Source: Sequoia sempervirens
Taxonomy: Eukaryota > Streptophyta > Pinopsida > Cupressales > Cupressaceae
Assembly (NCBI GenBank): GCA_007258455.2
Contig: VDFB02193867.1
Coordinates: forward strand, 528,644,657 to 528,708,656
Direction of reading: 5' to 3'
DNA: 64,000 nucleotides
In this document: piece by piece, positions 12,984 through 24,916 of the stretch
Numbering within the stretch: position 1 is the stretch's first letter
Layout: every line of letters begins with the position of its first letter
Notes under the pieces: model-generated
What the model was told of the DNA's origin: nothing
Seen by the model: only the letters and a program-made list of their open reading frames with translations
Databases searched by the model: none
Position numbers and translations under genes: made by a program

Positions 12984-13537
12984 TGATGAAGAAGAAAAAC
13001 AAAACTCTCTCTCAACCAATTCAACAAAACTTGGATTACGCAAACTCAATTTAAATGATTAAACCCAATTTTACAATTACATGTCAAATAAAAAATTAAT
13101 TAAAATTGCTCCATTCAGATTGAAAAAAATTCAAAACATTTATTGAATTTTAATTTCTTAAATCTTGCATGGGAAAAATTGCCTCTTTATTTTCCATCTG
13201 TTGTCTTCACTCTTATTGTTACCTCATATCTCCTTCGATGCCTCTCATCCTAAGTCTTTCAATTCACCTCATACCTTGTTGAGTAGATGTACCCTTACAT
13301 TACACAACATTGCTTCTCTGCATCCTCACCCTAGAATTCATCCTTTCCATCATTAATTGTGCTACTGCTGAGTAACTCAAAGGCCATTCAACATGGCACA
13401 ACCTTTTCTCACATATTAACAAGCTTCTCTTTCTTCCCTGCTCGTGGCCTATTGCTTGTTCTACCTTCAACATATGGCTTCAGACATCCAAATATAGACC
13501 ATTGCTATACTTACACCTTTGCACTGTGTGATCCTTC
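12984..13537 (-). repeat. Element X 5' LTR, distal half
   Basis: This is the 3' part of X's 5' LTR, ending CATCA at 12984 next to the primer site. It is separated from its proximal half (15308-15865) by the 1770-bp solo LTR. The CCTTC at 13533-13537 is one copy of that insertion's target duplication. Short frames in it show no recognisable domain. Confidence 0.6.
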
Positions 13538-15307
13538 TGAAATGAAGATTTTTGTCACCTCTTACACCTCTGGGGTTTTGCACCTAAAAGGAGAGAGACA
13601 AAGATCAACACTTCATTCAAGAACAAACCCTTGAGATCTCAATACAAAAGAGATTTAAATATAACAAAGGGAAGGTTCTAGGAAATGATATTAGCAAATG
13701 AGGGTTCACCACCAAGTGTAAACTTGGAAAATGTAATATGTTTGAAAACACAGTGTAGTATGCAAACATATACTAAATGACCTAGAAATGTTCATGAAAC
13801 AAAACAGAAAATTGTAAAACTGAAAGTGTGCACCTATAGACTTGTAGAGGCTAGAATGAAGACTGAAAATGTTATTGATCCTAAAATTTTGACCTACTAG
13901 GACTCATTCACAAGTCTAGGCGAATCAGTCCCAAATCTGGAAAAATACACTAGAGCCTGTTTTAGCCAAATGGGTATCTGAATCTACAAAAATATTTGAA
14001 AAATAGGTATAGTGGGACTCATTCACCACTAGTGGAAAATGAGTCCATTTTGACTTTTCTAAAAACTTGAAAGTGGAATTTGTAGCTCCCAGTTTGCTTT
14101 TTTTGTACCTCCAGGTGTCTGGATCTAAAACCTTGATTTATGGCACTGTAAGTGTCTTTTCTAAGGATTTTGACCTTTCCAATAGGGCGATGAATTCAAC
14201 AACTTTGTAACCTATTCTTCAATGATCTCCAAGCCTTCAAAGTACTCAGATCTACAACCACACAAAGAAAGAAAGAGAAATGTTGAATGTTAGGGAATGG
14301 GGGTTTTCCTTGGTCAAACCCCTTTTAGGTAATTAAACCAAAATAATGAAGCATGAAATAATGTGATTAGATACTTTCCATATAATAAATTTTGAATTTT
14401 TGCAACAATGAATGAATAATCTTTCCTCGAACGCCTTAGAAAACTATCTTGATGACTTAAAATGCTAAAACCCTAGCTTGCTTGACTTGAGATGGATAAT
14501 GAATTAGGGTTTAAAACCTTGTTTATATAGGAAATCCACGTAAATTCCTATTAATTTGATCCCCAAGGCTGACATTGAAGAAAATTAAACTTAAACCCTA
14601 AATTTTCTCGTTCAAACCTTGAAAATGGCCCAAATGGGACTCATTCACCATCCTGTGTGAATGGGTCCCACCTGGATGGAACTCATTCGCTCAAAGTGGC
14701 AAATGGGTCCCATAGATGCTCTTTTGCTAGCTAGGATGTTGGGGAGTGAATTAGGTTTATATATTGATTTTGTGAGGTTTTTTTTTTATCAAAATAAGCC
14801 TTGGGATGCACAATATGGGGTCATAGGGGCCTATTAATGATAATGTAAAGGGTAATTAGGGCTAGGGACACAAAGATCAATGTGAAAGTGTGGTTAAATA
14901 TAATCTACAACATTAAAAAGAGGTCCACATAGCCTAGAAAGGTGCATCATCCAATGTGAATGTGTAAAACACATTACAACACTAGATTAAAATCAAGTTT
15001 AATTTACAAGCCTTCTAGATTAATGTGAGAATGCCATTAAATATATTTTACAATATTGAATTAAGGGAAAAATAGTTCCATTAGACTTAGATGCTTAATA
15101 GAAGTCTAGAAAAGTGTGAAATTTATTTACAACACTTTACAAAACCTTTACAAGACATTGATAAATGCATTTTATTTAGTTTGCAAGGGTCCAAGACCTA
15201 ATATGGATGTGTAAAACACCTCACAACATTAGATCAAGGCGACATTAGGTCCAATTTATCATTAATTATTCCCATATCAAGCAAGAGATACTTTTTTCTA
15301 CGCTACA
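13538..15307 (-). mobile_element. Solo LTR (1770 bp) of the A/B family, target duplication CCTTC
   Basis: On the minus strand it starts TGTAGCGTAGAAAAAAG and ends TCTTCATTTCA, matching the ends of the element B LTRs (TAGAAAAAAGGACC start, CCTTCATTTCA end). CCTTC flanks both sides (13533-13537 and 15308-15312). No internal region lies on either side, so this is a solo LTR produced by LTR-LTR recombination. It carries four family palindromes (13900, 14014, 14636 and 14678) and the family core around 14300. Confidence 0.85.
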
Positions 15308-15865
15308 CCTTCCCACACCAAAGATCTACAAGGAAACTTAATTTTTGTTTAGCTTTTGAGCCGGTGTCCACTTCTAGTCATGCATCCCAACTACTCTTCC
15401 TTCCTTGTGTGCTTGTCTACTCAGTCTTTCCTTCATGTTCTCTGCTCCAACAACGATACCTTCTACCCCATTGTGCAGTCTGGTTAAAAATCCTCTAAGG
15501 CCGATTCCTTTCCTTCCTTGGATGTATGACCTTTGGCTTTCCCATGTTTGTCTATTCATCTTGAATTTTCTATTATTATATTTATTTTAACTTTTTCTTG
15601 TGTATTTTCTCCCGTGCAAACCAAAAACTCTTCAATTATCTCTCTTATGAAACCATTAACATTAATAATAGTGTTTTTCAAGTAAATACTATAATGAATA
15701 TCAATGCTAAAGCAATAACATGGACTATTAACTTCAGCCTCTTTTTGACGCACAAAACCAAAACAAAGTTGTTTGAGAGAAAGAAAAGAAAAAACACCAC
15801 AACAAAATCAAATCAAATATTTTTTTTGATGTTGATTGCCTATGGACCTAGATGCTTCTGCATCA
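15308..15865 (-). repeat. Element X 5' LTR, proximal half
   Basis: This begins TGATGCAG on the minus strand at 15865 and is closely similar to 7739-8079 over 15527-15865. At 15865/15866 it abuts internal sequence of element A, showing that X inserted into A. A 61-codon minus-strand frame (15374-15559) lies in it without any recognisable family. Confidence 0.65.
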
Positions 15866-16354
15866 TAATGTCTCCAAGAGAGGACAAGTCAAATAAATAC
15901 CATGCTCTTGGAGGATATCAACCCTAATGACACCACCAAGAAAATGACGCATCATAAGAATAAAGAAAAATCACAAAGTGAAACATGAGTGTTGTTGTAT
16001 GTCCCCACTTTAAAGTGGTTGCTAACACCATTACTATGAGAAATTTCTTTAAATTAGAAGAAGACATGAGAGGTTGTTCGGAAATCCCTATGCCAAGTCA
16101 TATGTTTCTGAATGATACATCATGGATAAGGGGTTGCCCCCAAAACTAGGTACATCACATGTGAGCCAACTTAAGGCATGTTTTCTACATCCCAAGATTG
16201 CTCCTATATATACATGAAAGGAAGTCACTAGCCAAAAGAGACAATGACAAGTGGCATATGAGGACAAGGCTACTTAACCCCTTTCCCCCACTTAGTGCAA
16301 GACAAGGATGAGCTCGGATAATTGATGAGAAACATGCTAAAGTGAAAATAAGTA

Positions 16355-17040
16355 TCAATTAGATGAATTATGTGCCTCAACATAAGGAAGAGCACCACAC
16401 TCTTTAAGATGTTGAATTTTATCACTTAAAGCCTTACATTCATTAGTAGAATGACCATGAGCTTTATGATACACACAAAATGAATGCTTGTAGTAAAATG
16501 TATTTAATGTTCTTGGAGGGAGGGATATCAAACTATCTTGGAGGAGTCTCAAAAATATACTCTCTTGATCAATAGCAGAGGATGTTCCATTATTTTGTGA
16601 CAAAGATGCCTCTTTCTTAGTACAATATGTCATACTTACACAAGACTCTTTAGATTGCGAGATTTTGTTCTCTTCTTGAAAGGAATGTGTAAAATCTAAC
16701 GAAATCCAATCATTAGTGTTTTGCATGATGATATTGATAGTAAGTGAAGATTGCTTTGTTTCTTTCATTTCTTCAAAGGATAATCATTAATACCACTAGT
16801 GCTTATCAATTCAGGATGCACTAAAGTTAAAGTTGGCTTAGAAGAATCTTTTGTAAGAGTTTTTACATTAAGTGAAGGCTTGATTGTTGTTTTTGAGGGA
16901 CAATAACCAATACCACTTGTCTTTTCTTGTGTGTTAGGCTCTATAGGGACATGGATACCTTGTTCTCTAGCACCACATCCTTTTCCACTATATACAAGTT
17001 GTTTCACAAGTTCATAGCCTTTTCCATAAAGCTCTTTCAT
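16355..17040 (-). pseudogene. G-patch followed by CHHC zinc knuckle, element A
   Basis: The upstream part (17040-16765) encodes GKGYELVKQLVYSGKGCG then AREQGI, the glycine spacing of a G-patch, an RNA-associated domain known in some retroelement and retroviral protease regions. The downstream part (16768-16355) ends with CVYHKAHGHSTNEC, a CX2HX4HX4C knuckle close to the nucleocapsid knuckle of Tat/Ogre-type Gypsy gag, followed by LSDKIQHL as in those proteins. The two frames overlap at 16765-16768 and are not one continuous frame. Element B has the G-patch but no visible knuckle. A knuckle downstream of the protease is the reverse of normal gag-pro order. Confidence 0.7.
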
Positions 17041-17174
17041 TTCTTTTGAAGTTGGTGGTCACTCATAGTCGAGTTCATTAAATTTTGTTGTGTAATTTGT
17101 TGTCTTTTTTTCTAAAGTGGTTAAGGTGGGTGCTTTCAATGGGTCTTCCAATTTTTTTGTTACATTACCACTTT

Positions 17175-17908
17175 TTATTTTCCCTTTTCAAAGTCTTTGT
17201 TTATGATCTCATATTCACCCATGAATGATGTCAAATCTAAGGAACCCCAATCATCTTCTAATAGCTTTGTAACTTCCTCGGTATGTTTATATTTTCCTTT
17301 TTGTTGCATGGTTTCTACTTGTGTAGTTGGTGTCAATTTTTTAAAAATATTTTCCTTATTTTTCTCAATGTTTAAACAACTGTTTTGTTTGGGGTCAGCT
17401 TCGAGTGTGTACACTATTTTGTTGTAGACATACTTCATTTTACGGTGAAGAGTATAAGGAACCCAATTCATTGCATGAATCCATGGTCTTCCTAAAAGAA
17501 GATTGTATGAAATATTGTGAGGCATAACATGGATCGATGTTTCTAATGCGACCTTTCCATTTGTAGTAGGCAAAGTGATCACACCAAGTGGTTTTTTCCT
17601 ACATTTTCAAATCCCTTAATAGATAAAGAGTTGGGTTGATTTTTTTTTTTATCCACGCCAATTCTATCCAAAAGGGTCACACTACATAAATTAAGGGTGG
17701 AGCCATTGTCAACAAGGGTTCCTTTTATTCCCCACCCATCATAGGCAAATATTATCATGAAAGCTTCATATTTTTTTTGCACTTCCAAAGGAGGGAGCTC
17801 ACTATGGTGGAAAACAATGTTAGCATTTATTCCTTGAATCATGATTGCTATGTCATTTGGTTGTGTATTAGAAGGGATAGGAAATTTTTGTAAAGCACTT
17901 TGAATCAT
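17175..17908 (-). pseudogene. Retropepsin-like aspartic protease, element A, frame change inside
   Basis: The first frame (17908-17579) contains the catalytic motif LVDNGSTLNLCSVTLLDRIG, a DNGS variant of the retroviral DTG/DSG motif typical of Gypsy Tat/Athila-type proteases. The second frame (17582-17175) contains VITLPTTNGKV and NLLLGRPWIHAMNWVP, the later strands of the same fold. The frames join through a -1 change at AAAAAAC (17591-17597). Element B encodes the same region (LVDNGSALNVCSASLL and NFLLGRPWIHEMNAVP) without that change. The protease would process element polyprotein if made. Most likely it is an aging copy, but the motifs are well kept. Confidence 0.8.
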
Positions 17909-18193
17909 GTTGTGATAATTAGGGGAAGCTTGAATAAGGTCCCATAATGATATCTTAGCAGGAGTATTCTTAAGTTGCTCAACAATATTGTACTCCTTTC
18001 TGCTTTGTGGAGGAAAACAAGGAGGACCTAGTAAGATAGTGCTAGGAAATAGGAGGGATGTTGAATATGTTTGTATTCATTGTGGATTTTTCCTAGTGTT
18101 ATATGCATGAGCAACAATATTATAATTTGATTGTTGTGAAACATTATTATTAGGTGGGTAAAGGATAAGTTTGGGTTTGTTTTGATTTTGTGG

Positions 18194-19300
18194 TCATTGT
18201 GAGGGTGGGTATAAAATTAGAGGATTCTTAGGATGTCCCACAGGGTATGTAGGAGGTCCATTAATCAAGGGAGATCTAATGGACACTTGTGAATTCATAA
18301 ACTCAATAGTTTCAGTTTGATGTCTTTCTAATGAAAGGGAGTTTAGTGTCATCTTTTCACCATCATCTACAGAAGAAAATTCACTATTTTTTTCATTTTC
18401 TTGCACCGTGATATCCTCCCTAGGAGGATATATTTTAGGAGAACTACAAGTTGGATGTTCATGGCATTCAAAGTTTGGTTCTTCTAAAATGACTTCATCA
18501 CAAGTAGGGGAATGGTCAATGGTTGAATTGTCTTGTTTATCAATGATGGCCTTATCTTATTTAACAATGTTGTCCCTAGGGGAAGAGAGGCAACTAAGAT
18601 TCTCATAACTCTTATTGCTTTGATCTTCTAACATCAAGGTATCTTCTTCACAACTAGGAGAGATACTAGGAGAAGAACCAATGTAATTGTCATGATTGTC
18701 CATACTTTCATTCCTTTGTCCCATAATGTCTTCTAAAATAGGATAGGTAGGGGAAGAAACATAAAGAGGGTTGTCATAGATCTTAAATATTTGATCATCT
18801 AACATCAACCTATTGTCTTTATTTACAATATGCTTGTCATGATTCCTTATAACTACATCCTCTTTCACTAAAATTTTCTCACAAGAAAGAGGCAAATGGA
18901 TACAAGGTAACGTGATGTTTAGAGATGTGTTTATGATCTCATTCTCTTGTTCTATAATATCTTCCAATGTAGGAGAGTTTATAGTAGAGGAGCTTTCAAC
19001 ATTGTCATGATTCTTAGTGAGTGCATCTTCTAACACTGAAATACCTTTGTCACATGTAGGAGAGGTATTAGGAGAGGAGAAACTATGCTTATCATGGTTG
19101 TCTATGCTTTCATCTTCTTCTATCACATAATTCCCACAAATAAGAGAGATAGGAGGGGGTGTAGATTTAAGGAAAATGCCAACATTTTCACTCTCGTGCA
19201 CTAAGAGACTCTCATACCTAGGAAATGTATTGAATGAATGACTAAATTTTTTATTGACTAACTTTTTCTTTGAAAACTTGGAAAAGATAGATACTAACAT
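18194..19300 (-). CDS. Acidic repeat protein of element A (gag position), function unknown
   Basis: An uninterrupted 247-codon frame (19300-18557) begins MLVSIFSKFSKKK, a basic start, and continues as degenerate repeats of roughly 40-50 residues. Each repeat carries pieces such as LED, NHD, SSP and SPxC, for example SSPNTSPTCDKGISVLED and SSPSISPSCEEDTLMLED. After a stop near 18557 related sequence continues in a 70-codon frame (18406-18194). The protein is rich in Asp, Glu, Asn and Ser. It sits where gag normally lies but shows no capsid fold that I recognise. Element B encodes a clear homologue at 54258-54928, so the protein is a stable family feature. No function is proposed. Confidence 0.6.
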
Positions 19301-20036
19301 TTTTGAAAAGTAATCTATAAAAACTCAAAATGGAAAGAGACTTAAAATGCAGTGTAAAGACCTAGAACGAAATGTATAAATGGAATTTTCAGATTATAAA
19401 CAAGGTAATTTGCTAATTACACTATGCAACAATTTGAAAATGAAATGTTTTAAATGCCAAATTGAAATTAATCAATGCATGAAATGAACTGATTTAAGCT
19501 AGATCTAATGAAATGCATGTAACAGAAACTCATCCTCCTAAAACAAATAACTAATGAAAACAAATACAAGTGTAGAAACAAGGTTTTCAATGTTGTAAAA
19601 GGTAGTTTTAGGGATGATCTAGGACTAATTCACCAAGAGGTGCATATGAGTCCAAGTTATGGTTTTTCAAGGGTCCAAATAGCGAATAATAGTCACCACA
19701 GAATACCCAAAAACTAGGCAAAACCACCTGTACTTGGACTAAATTTCTTAGAGGGGTGTATGAGTCCCAAATTAGGGTTTTTACACAAATTTCAAAAGAT
19801 TCTTAGTGAATTTCAGGTTCTCTATTTTGAATGATGTCTAAGCTAAGTGAAAATGGAGATTTAAGATGAAATTCAATGATGCAAGATGCAAAAATGCAAC
19901 CTATATATGCACTTTCACTAATACAAGATTTAGAAACCATAGATGTAAATTAAGTAATGCAAAACCCTAATATAAAGTTAATGCAAAATAGATCTAGGCA
20001 TATGATGCACTCCAAATCATAAAAAGAGGTGTTCAC

Positions 20037-20052
20037 ATCAGATTCACTAAAA
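20037..20052 (-). other. Candidate primer binding site of element A
   Basis: On the minus strand TTTTAGTGAATCTGATG follows the CA that ends the LTR at 20053. It matches, with changes, TTTTGGTGAACCTGATG at the Gypsy element near 35200 and TTTTGGTGAA at 24911 and 53684. The third base of the TGG start is mutated here. I cannot name the tRNA. Confidence 0.5.
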
Positions 20053-21748
20053 TGTAACAATAGAAATAGGGTGCCCCGCCTTTTAGGAGATGGAGCACAA
20101 GGATATGGTCCTATTTCACACTTGTTTCATTCAAGGAAACCTTGGAGAGATCAATTCAAAGAGAAAGTGAGGGAAATAGACCCTACAATAAGGTATCCTA
20201 GGGTATTATTAGAGACTAAAAAGGGGGTTCACCACCAAGCTAGGGCTTGGAAAGACAAGAAATGAATGTAACATGTAAAGTATCACGCAAAAAGTAACTA
20301 AATGACCTAGGAAATGAAACTGAAATGCAGAATAAAAGACTAAGAAAGTACTAAGGTGCACTTGGGAGAGTGACGAGTTCAAAAAAAGCTCCAAACTCCT
20401 AAAAACTTGCTATTTCTAATGCCCACTAAGACTCATACACCAGTGGTTGATCAAAATTTACTAAAATTTGGAAAATGTGCTATACGAGGACTCATACGCC
20501 ACAAGTGGTGTGTCAGTCCCACTCTGCTTTTTTGGAGGGTCAAGACCTGAATCTTCTCTCATATCTCTACTCTTCCTTCCACACTTTGTTTTTGGATTTG
20601 AAACTCTGATTTGCAACCTATAGGTGACTTTCCTTGAAGATGGCAACCTTCTGACGACTTGATAACTATCTTCAACCATGCAATCTAATCTTCAAAGGAT
20701 CTCCAAGTCTAAAGACTCCTAACTCTATAATCACACATGTAAAGAGAGAAAAAACTTGTTGATTGTTAGGAAATGGGGGTTTTCCAAGTGGTCAAATCCC
20801 ATTTGGGTAGTTAAACCTTGTGATGTAACAATTAAATATGAACATGAAACATGAGCAATGATACCTTAAAAGAAGTCTTGAGATGTAAATCAACAATCTA
20901 ACATGAAGTGGCAATGTTGAATGTAGATCTTGATCTTGAATATGGATGTGAAACTATGCTTGTAAATGGATCTCCAATGCTACATCACAACACTAGCTCA
21001 ACAATATGCTTGATGCATTATGATATTGACATGATGATGTATCTTGAATGGATGCAACAAATGATGAAGAATTCTACCCTTGAATGTCTTAGAAATGCTC
21101 TTGTAAACTCTCTTGACACTCTTGTGAAGTCTTGGAATGCTTAACTCTTGATAGCTTAGGTTGATATCATGAAGGGTTAGTGAAATAATGATTTGAGACC
21201 TTATTTATATAGGAAATCCATCTAATTTACCATTTAGTAGATCCCAAATGTCAAAATTCATGAAATTTGAACTTGAAACCTTGATTTCTCGCTCAAAACC
21301 CTAAAAAGGGGTCAAATGGGACCCATACACCACTTGTGGCATATAGATCCCATATGGATGGAACTCATATGCTCAAGGTGGTGTATGGGTCCCACCAAGC
21401 TTTTTCAGGTGGAGGAAATGTTAGGGAGTTGGAAAATTGAGTATATTTGATGTCTATGTCAGGATTTCAGTTGAAATAAGCCTCAAGATGCATAATATAG
21501 GGTCTTAGAGGCCTATTAATGATGATATGAATGCCATAAATGCAAGAGGGCCCAAAACTCAATGTACAGGTGTAAATAAATACACTTTACAACATAAAAT
21601 TAAGGTAAAATTAGGTCAATTTGGCTTAAAAGGGCCCTAAATCTAATGCGAATGTGGAAAACACATTACAACACTAGATCAAGGCAACATTAGGTCCATT
21701 TTAATGTTAATAATTCCCAAATTAAGTTAAAAAATGTAGAGGCATACA
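20053..21748 (-). repeat. 5' LTR of element A
   Basis: Similar in layout to the solo LTR at 13538-15307: the motif near 14290 (GGGGGTTTTCC then GTCAAA) recurs near 20775, and ATAAGCCT near 14800 recurs near 21476. It carries family palindromes at 20488, 21318 and 21359. The end at 20053 (CA) is fixed by the primer site. The outer boundary near 21748 is estimated, with no target duplication confirmed. Confidence 0.7.
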
Positions 21749-22760
21749 TGTTTTGTCATTACAGAAATAAATCTAGAATTTGAGTTTTCGTGTTCAAAAT
21801 GACAACAAAGGTGATGACTTTGACAAATTTGCAATTTTGCACTTTTGAGATCTTCAAATTTTCTTCAACCTATAAATATGCAACACACAAAGAGGGAAAA
21901 AATGTTTTTTTTGGATGAATGGGGTTTTCCTTAGTCAAACCTTGTTTTGGTAATCAAACCTTGAAATGAATAAAAATAACATGAAAAGAATGATGAATAA
22001 ACAATTCATTTTCACAACTCACCAAACCCTTTAATGAATCTTGGAATGTAGATCTACAACTTGCATGAAATGGTTTCAATGGATATGGATCTTAAACCTT
22101 GAATCTTGATTTGAAACAATTCCTTGAATGGTTGAATGGATCATGAACTCTACATCATCATATTAGCTCCAATAACATTCATAATGCAAGAAGAATTTTA
22201 TATAAAAAATCTTTATTGTTTTAATAATTCTTCAATAAATCCACTCTTCATTGCCTTGAATTTCTCTTGAAATTCTCTTGAAACATCACTTTATCTCTTG
22301 TAATTGAACACTTGAAAACTTAGATGAAACATAGTGAAATAACCTTATATTTATAGGTATGTAACATTAATTTCTCAAAATTCAAATAACAAAATCCAAC
22401 ATCTAAAATATATTTGAAGATGATAAAATACTACCAAAAACATAATTTAAATTTAGGTCCTCGGTCTAAGTGAGGACCCATTTTCCCATGGGCGACTGGG
22501 TCCTAGGTCACTTGCCTAGGACACACATTGCTCAATGAGAAGTGCTATGTTAAGAAATTAATGAATGTCGGGTTTCCTCTTTAGAAAATGCAATTAATTA
22601 GGCTTGGATTTAAATTAAAGAGGCCAATTAAGGAAATTAAGCTCAATTAATTAAGGGAGCCTTAAATAAGTGTGAAAGTGTAAAGAGGTACACTCTACAA
22701 CACTAAAAAAGAGAAGTGGAAGAGTGCAACCATAAGATATTACAAGATGAGATACAACAC
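21749..22760 (-). repeat. Older related LTR fragment
   Basis: The block at 21910-21965 (GGGGTTTTCCTTAGTCAAAC then TTTTGGTAATCAAACC) matches the same core in the A/B family LTRs. An imperfect palindrome with AGGACCCA and TGGGTCCT arms lies near 22474-22504. The repeat is more diverged than A, B or the solo LTR. Its ends are undefined. Confidence 0.5.
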
Positions 22761-24013
22761 TTGGTGTTATTAATTTGGTTATGTAGGAAGAAGAAAGTGA
22801 AGAACAAATAGGTAAAGGTAATGTGCAAAAAGAATTCATTGATTCTTATGAGATTGATAGTGTTGATTTATATGCAGATGCTAGAGATGATGAAGTAGAA
22901 TATGAAGATGAGCCATGGAAGAATTTAATTTCTAGTAAGATGAAATTTATGAGAAGAAAAAAAAAGAGAAAAATGAAAAGGAGAAGAGATATAAAGGTAC
23001 ATACTAAGGGGAAGAAGAAGAGAAATCAAATGATAAGGAAAACAAGTTGATCAAAAATACACATACAATTTTTAAATGTTCATGAGTTTTCAATTCATGA
23101 AACATTTCTTCTTACCCAGGGTGTTTGATGTAAGAGCATGCAGGTGCACTGACAATCCTACACACCCAAAAAATTATCTTTTTACGTTTGTGTTTTGTAG
23201 GCATGGTTATCATTTTTATTAAATATATCCTCTGAGCTTATATAAATTATAATTAATTGGATAAAATTTGAATTTAATCTAATTTTGGAGATGAATGTGC
23301 TGAAATTTAGAAATTATTGGGATTTGGGAGTTACACAAAGCCCAACGCCCAGTTTGGTGGATTCTGTTGCTAGCATGTGATAACTCTTGTATCCATTTTA
23401 AATTTTATCTTGTTGTGGATGAAGTGGAATCTGGCCATCTGACGAACAAATCAGTAGATTGAAATGATTAAAGGGCCTTTCTTGGAAAACATTTAGTTAC
23501 TTTTCTAGGAAAAAATGGAATGGAGATAAATGGCCATGCCTAGGAGGTTTTGAGGGTAGTTATATCTAGTTGTAGGAAGAGAAAATCTAACACTCAGGAG
23601 AGAAGAGGGGGGCCAACAATTGGAAAAATCAGAAGTTGGAGTGGAAGAATTACCAAAGAATTCAATGAGGGCACCCATGAATGAAAAGGAAGATGTTTTT
23701 TTATGTGATCTAACAAATTTTGAAGTTGCTTGTAATAGTCTTGTAGCAGATTTATGATGTGAAAGGAAGAATTGTGCCTCTAGTGGTTTCCCGAGTCTTT
23801 TGTTTTCTTCACATATATGCTATTGCAAATTTTGAAGAGTTTGAATTAATAAAATTATCATTTTACTCTATCATTTTTAGTCTCAACCTATGTTGGGAAG
23901 CTTTGTTTGGGCCTTCAATCTTTTATTTTATCATTAAAAGAGATTTTTTTTATCAGTTATTGAAGTTGGGTGCTGCAAAAACCAACAATCCCATAGGATT
24001 CTTGGTTGTTGTT
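22761..24013. other. Unassigned stretch with acidic-to-basic short frame
   Basis: A plus-strand 75-codon frame at 22823-23050 has an acidic first half (DARDDEVEYEDEPW) and a Lys/Arg-rich second half. It has no family I recognise, and in-frame continuity upstream is lost at once. The remainder holds no supported gene. It is probably transposon-derived. Confidence 0.3.
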
Positions 24014-24477
24014 CTACATCAATGAAACACTAGTAGAGGGATATTTGGTGGTAACACTAGAGGTAGGAATGAAAGAAGAAGGGGTCACACTAGGAGAAAT
24101 GGCATGAGAAATGAAGGCTATGGAAGTGATAACTATGGGATGTGAATAGAAAGGATCAAGAGAGGATGAGGAATAGGGAGGTGGATGATAGGATACACCA
24201 TTGGAAGAGTCCATGAGAGTGTTCATACTATAAAGAATATGTGTTCCATAAGGAAAACCCACTAATGACTTATGTAAGATACTATCTAAATAGTGAAGAC
24301 GGTTAACATGATCAAGTGCATAAATAAGTAATTATCTCATAAGAGAAAGATCTTGCATAGCTACATATGCATCATGATCATAGTCATTGTGTTCCTTAGT
24401 TTTTTTGTAATAAGAGTATAATTAGGAATATCACTAGAAATATAAATATGAGTATCATTTTCACTAGATTGAGCCAT
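24014..24477 (-). pseudogene. Gag-like N-terminal fragment of a minus-strand LTR element
   Basis: A frame starting ATG at 24477 reads MAQSSENDTHIYISSDIPNY. It then shifts frame to AYVAMQDLSLM, followed by HVNRLHYLDSILHKSLVGF and a Pro/Ser/His-rich tail ending at 24014. It lies about 430 bases after a primer-site motif at 24905-24914, the position expected for gag. I cannot assign it to a named lineage. The frameshift and one in-frame stop mark it as decayed. Confidence 0.4.
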
Positions 24478-24904
24478 TTAAGGGTTCAAATGAGGACTTT
24501 CCTTAAGGGAATGTGAGGATCAGGGTAATACCTTGACACACAAACCATTCAAAAAACTAAATACCAAATAATCGAAAATGAAGGTATGATCTATGATTTA
24601 AATTTTGAAAAACCAACATGGTCTTAGATATGAAAATAACATAAAAATTAAGAAATGAAACCCTAGTAGTGAACATAAGGGCGGGTGAAAAATAATGACA
24701 TAATTGATCACAAAAATCCCTAAAGAAAAGTATAGCTATAAAGCACAAATCAAAGGAATCTAAACCCTAATGATATTTACAGTATAAAGTATAATAATAC
24801 TGAAAATATAAAGTATGTGATTACAAAAAAAAAAGATCTAAAACCCTTAATAAAGGAACAAAAAATCCTAAGGCCAAACCCTAAGGAGTGTAACATATGT
24901 TGAG

Positions 24905-24916
24905 TTCACCAAAATG
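24905..24916 (-). other. Primer-site motif and LTR end of a decayed element
   Basis: TTCACCAAAATG on the plus strand reads CA|TTTTGGTGAA on the minus strand, the same LTR-end and primer junction as at 35202 and, on the plus strand, 53683. LTR sequence should extend upward from 24915, but its outer end was not found. Confidence 0.5.

Larger units (their letters stand above)
7739..15865 (-). mobile_element. Element X: small LTR retrotransposon, doubly interrupted
   Basis: The 5' LTR on the minus strand begins TGATGCAG at 15865 and ends CATCA at 12984, so the termini are TG..CA with a short inverted match. Two bases further comes a primer site TGGTATTAGAGCC (12969-12981), close to the initiator-Met tRNA complement. 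Removing the solo LTR at 13538-15307 and one target copy leaves an LTR of about 1107 bases. The internal region, after removing the 4195-bp solo LTR, is only about 700 bases and has no polymerase motifs, so X is non-autonomous or internally deleted. Its 3' LTR is recognisable only in part. Confidence 0.6.
15866..21748 (-). mobile_element. Element A: polymerase-less LTR retrotransposon, 3' end lost to X
   Basis: Minus-strand order is LTR (about 21748-20053), primer site (about 20037-20052), leader, acidic repeat protein (19300-18194), retropepsin (17908-17175), G-patch (17040 downward) and CHHC knuckle (about 16480-16430). A polypurine-like AAAGTGGGGACATAC near 16005-16020 matches element B near 57160. 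The region is colinear with element B through the G-patch. I see no reverse transcriptase, RNase H or integrase motif. The element stops at 15866, where X begins, so its 3' LTR is missing. Confidence 0.75.
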
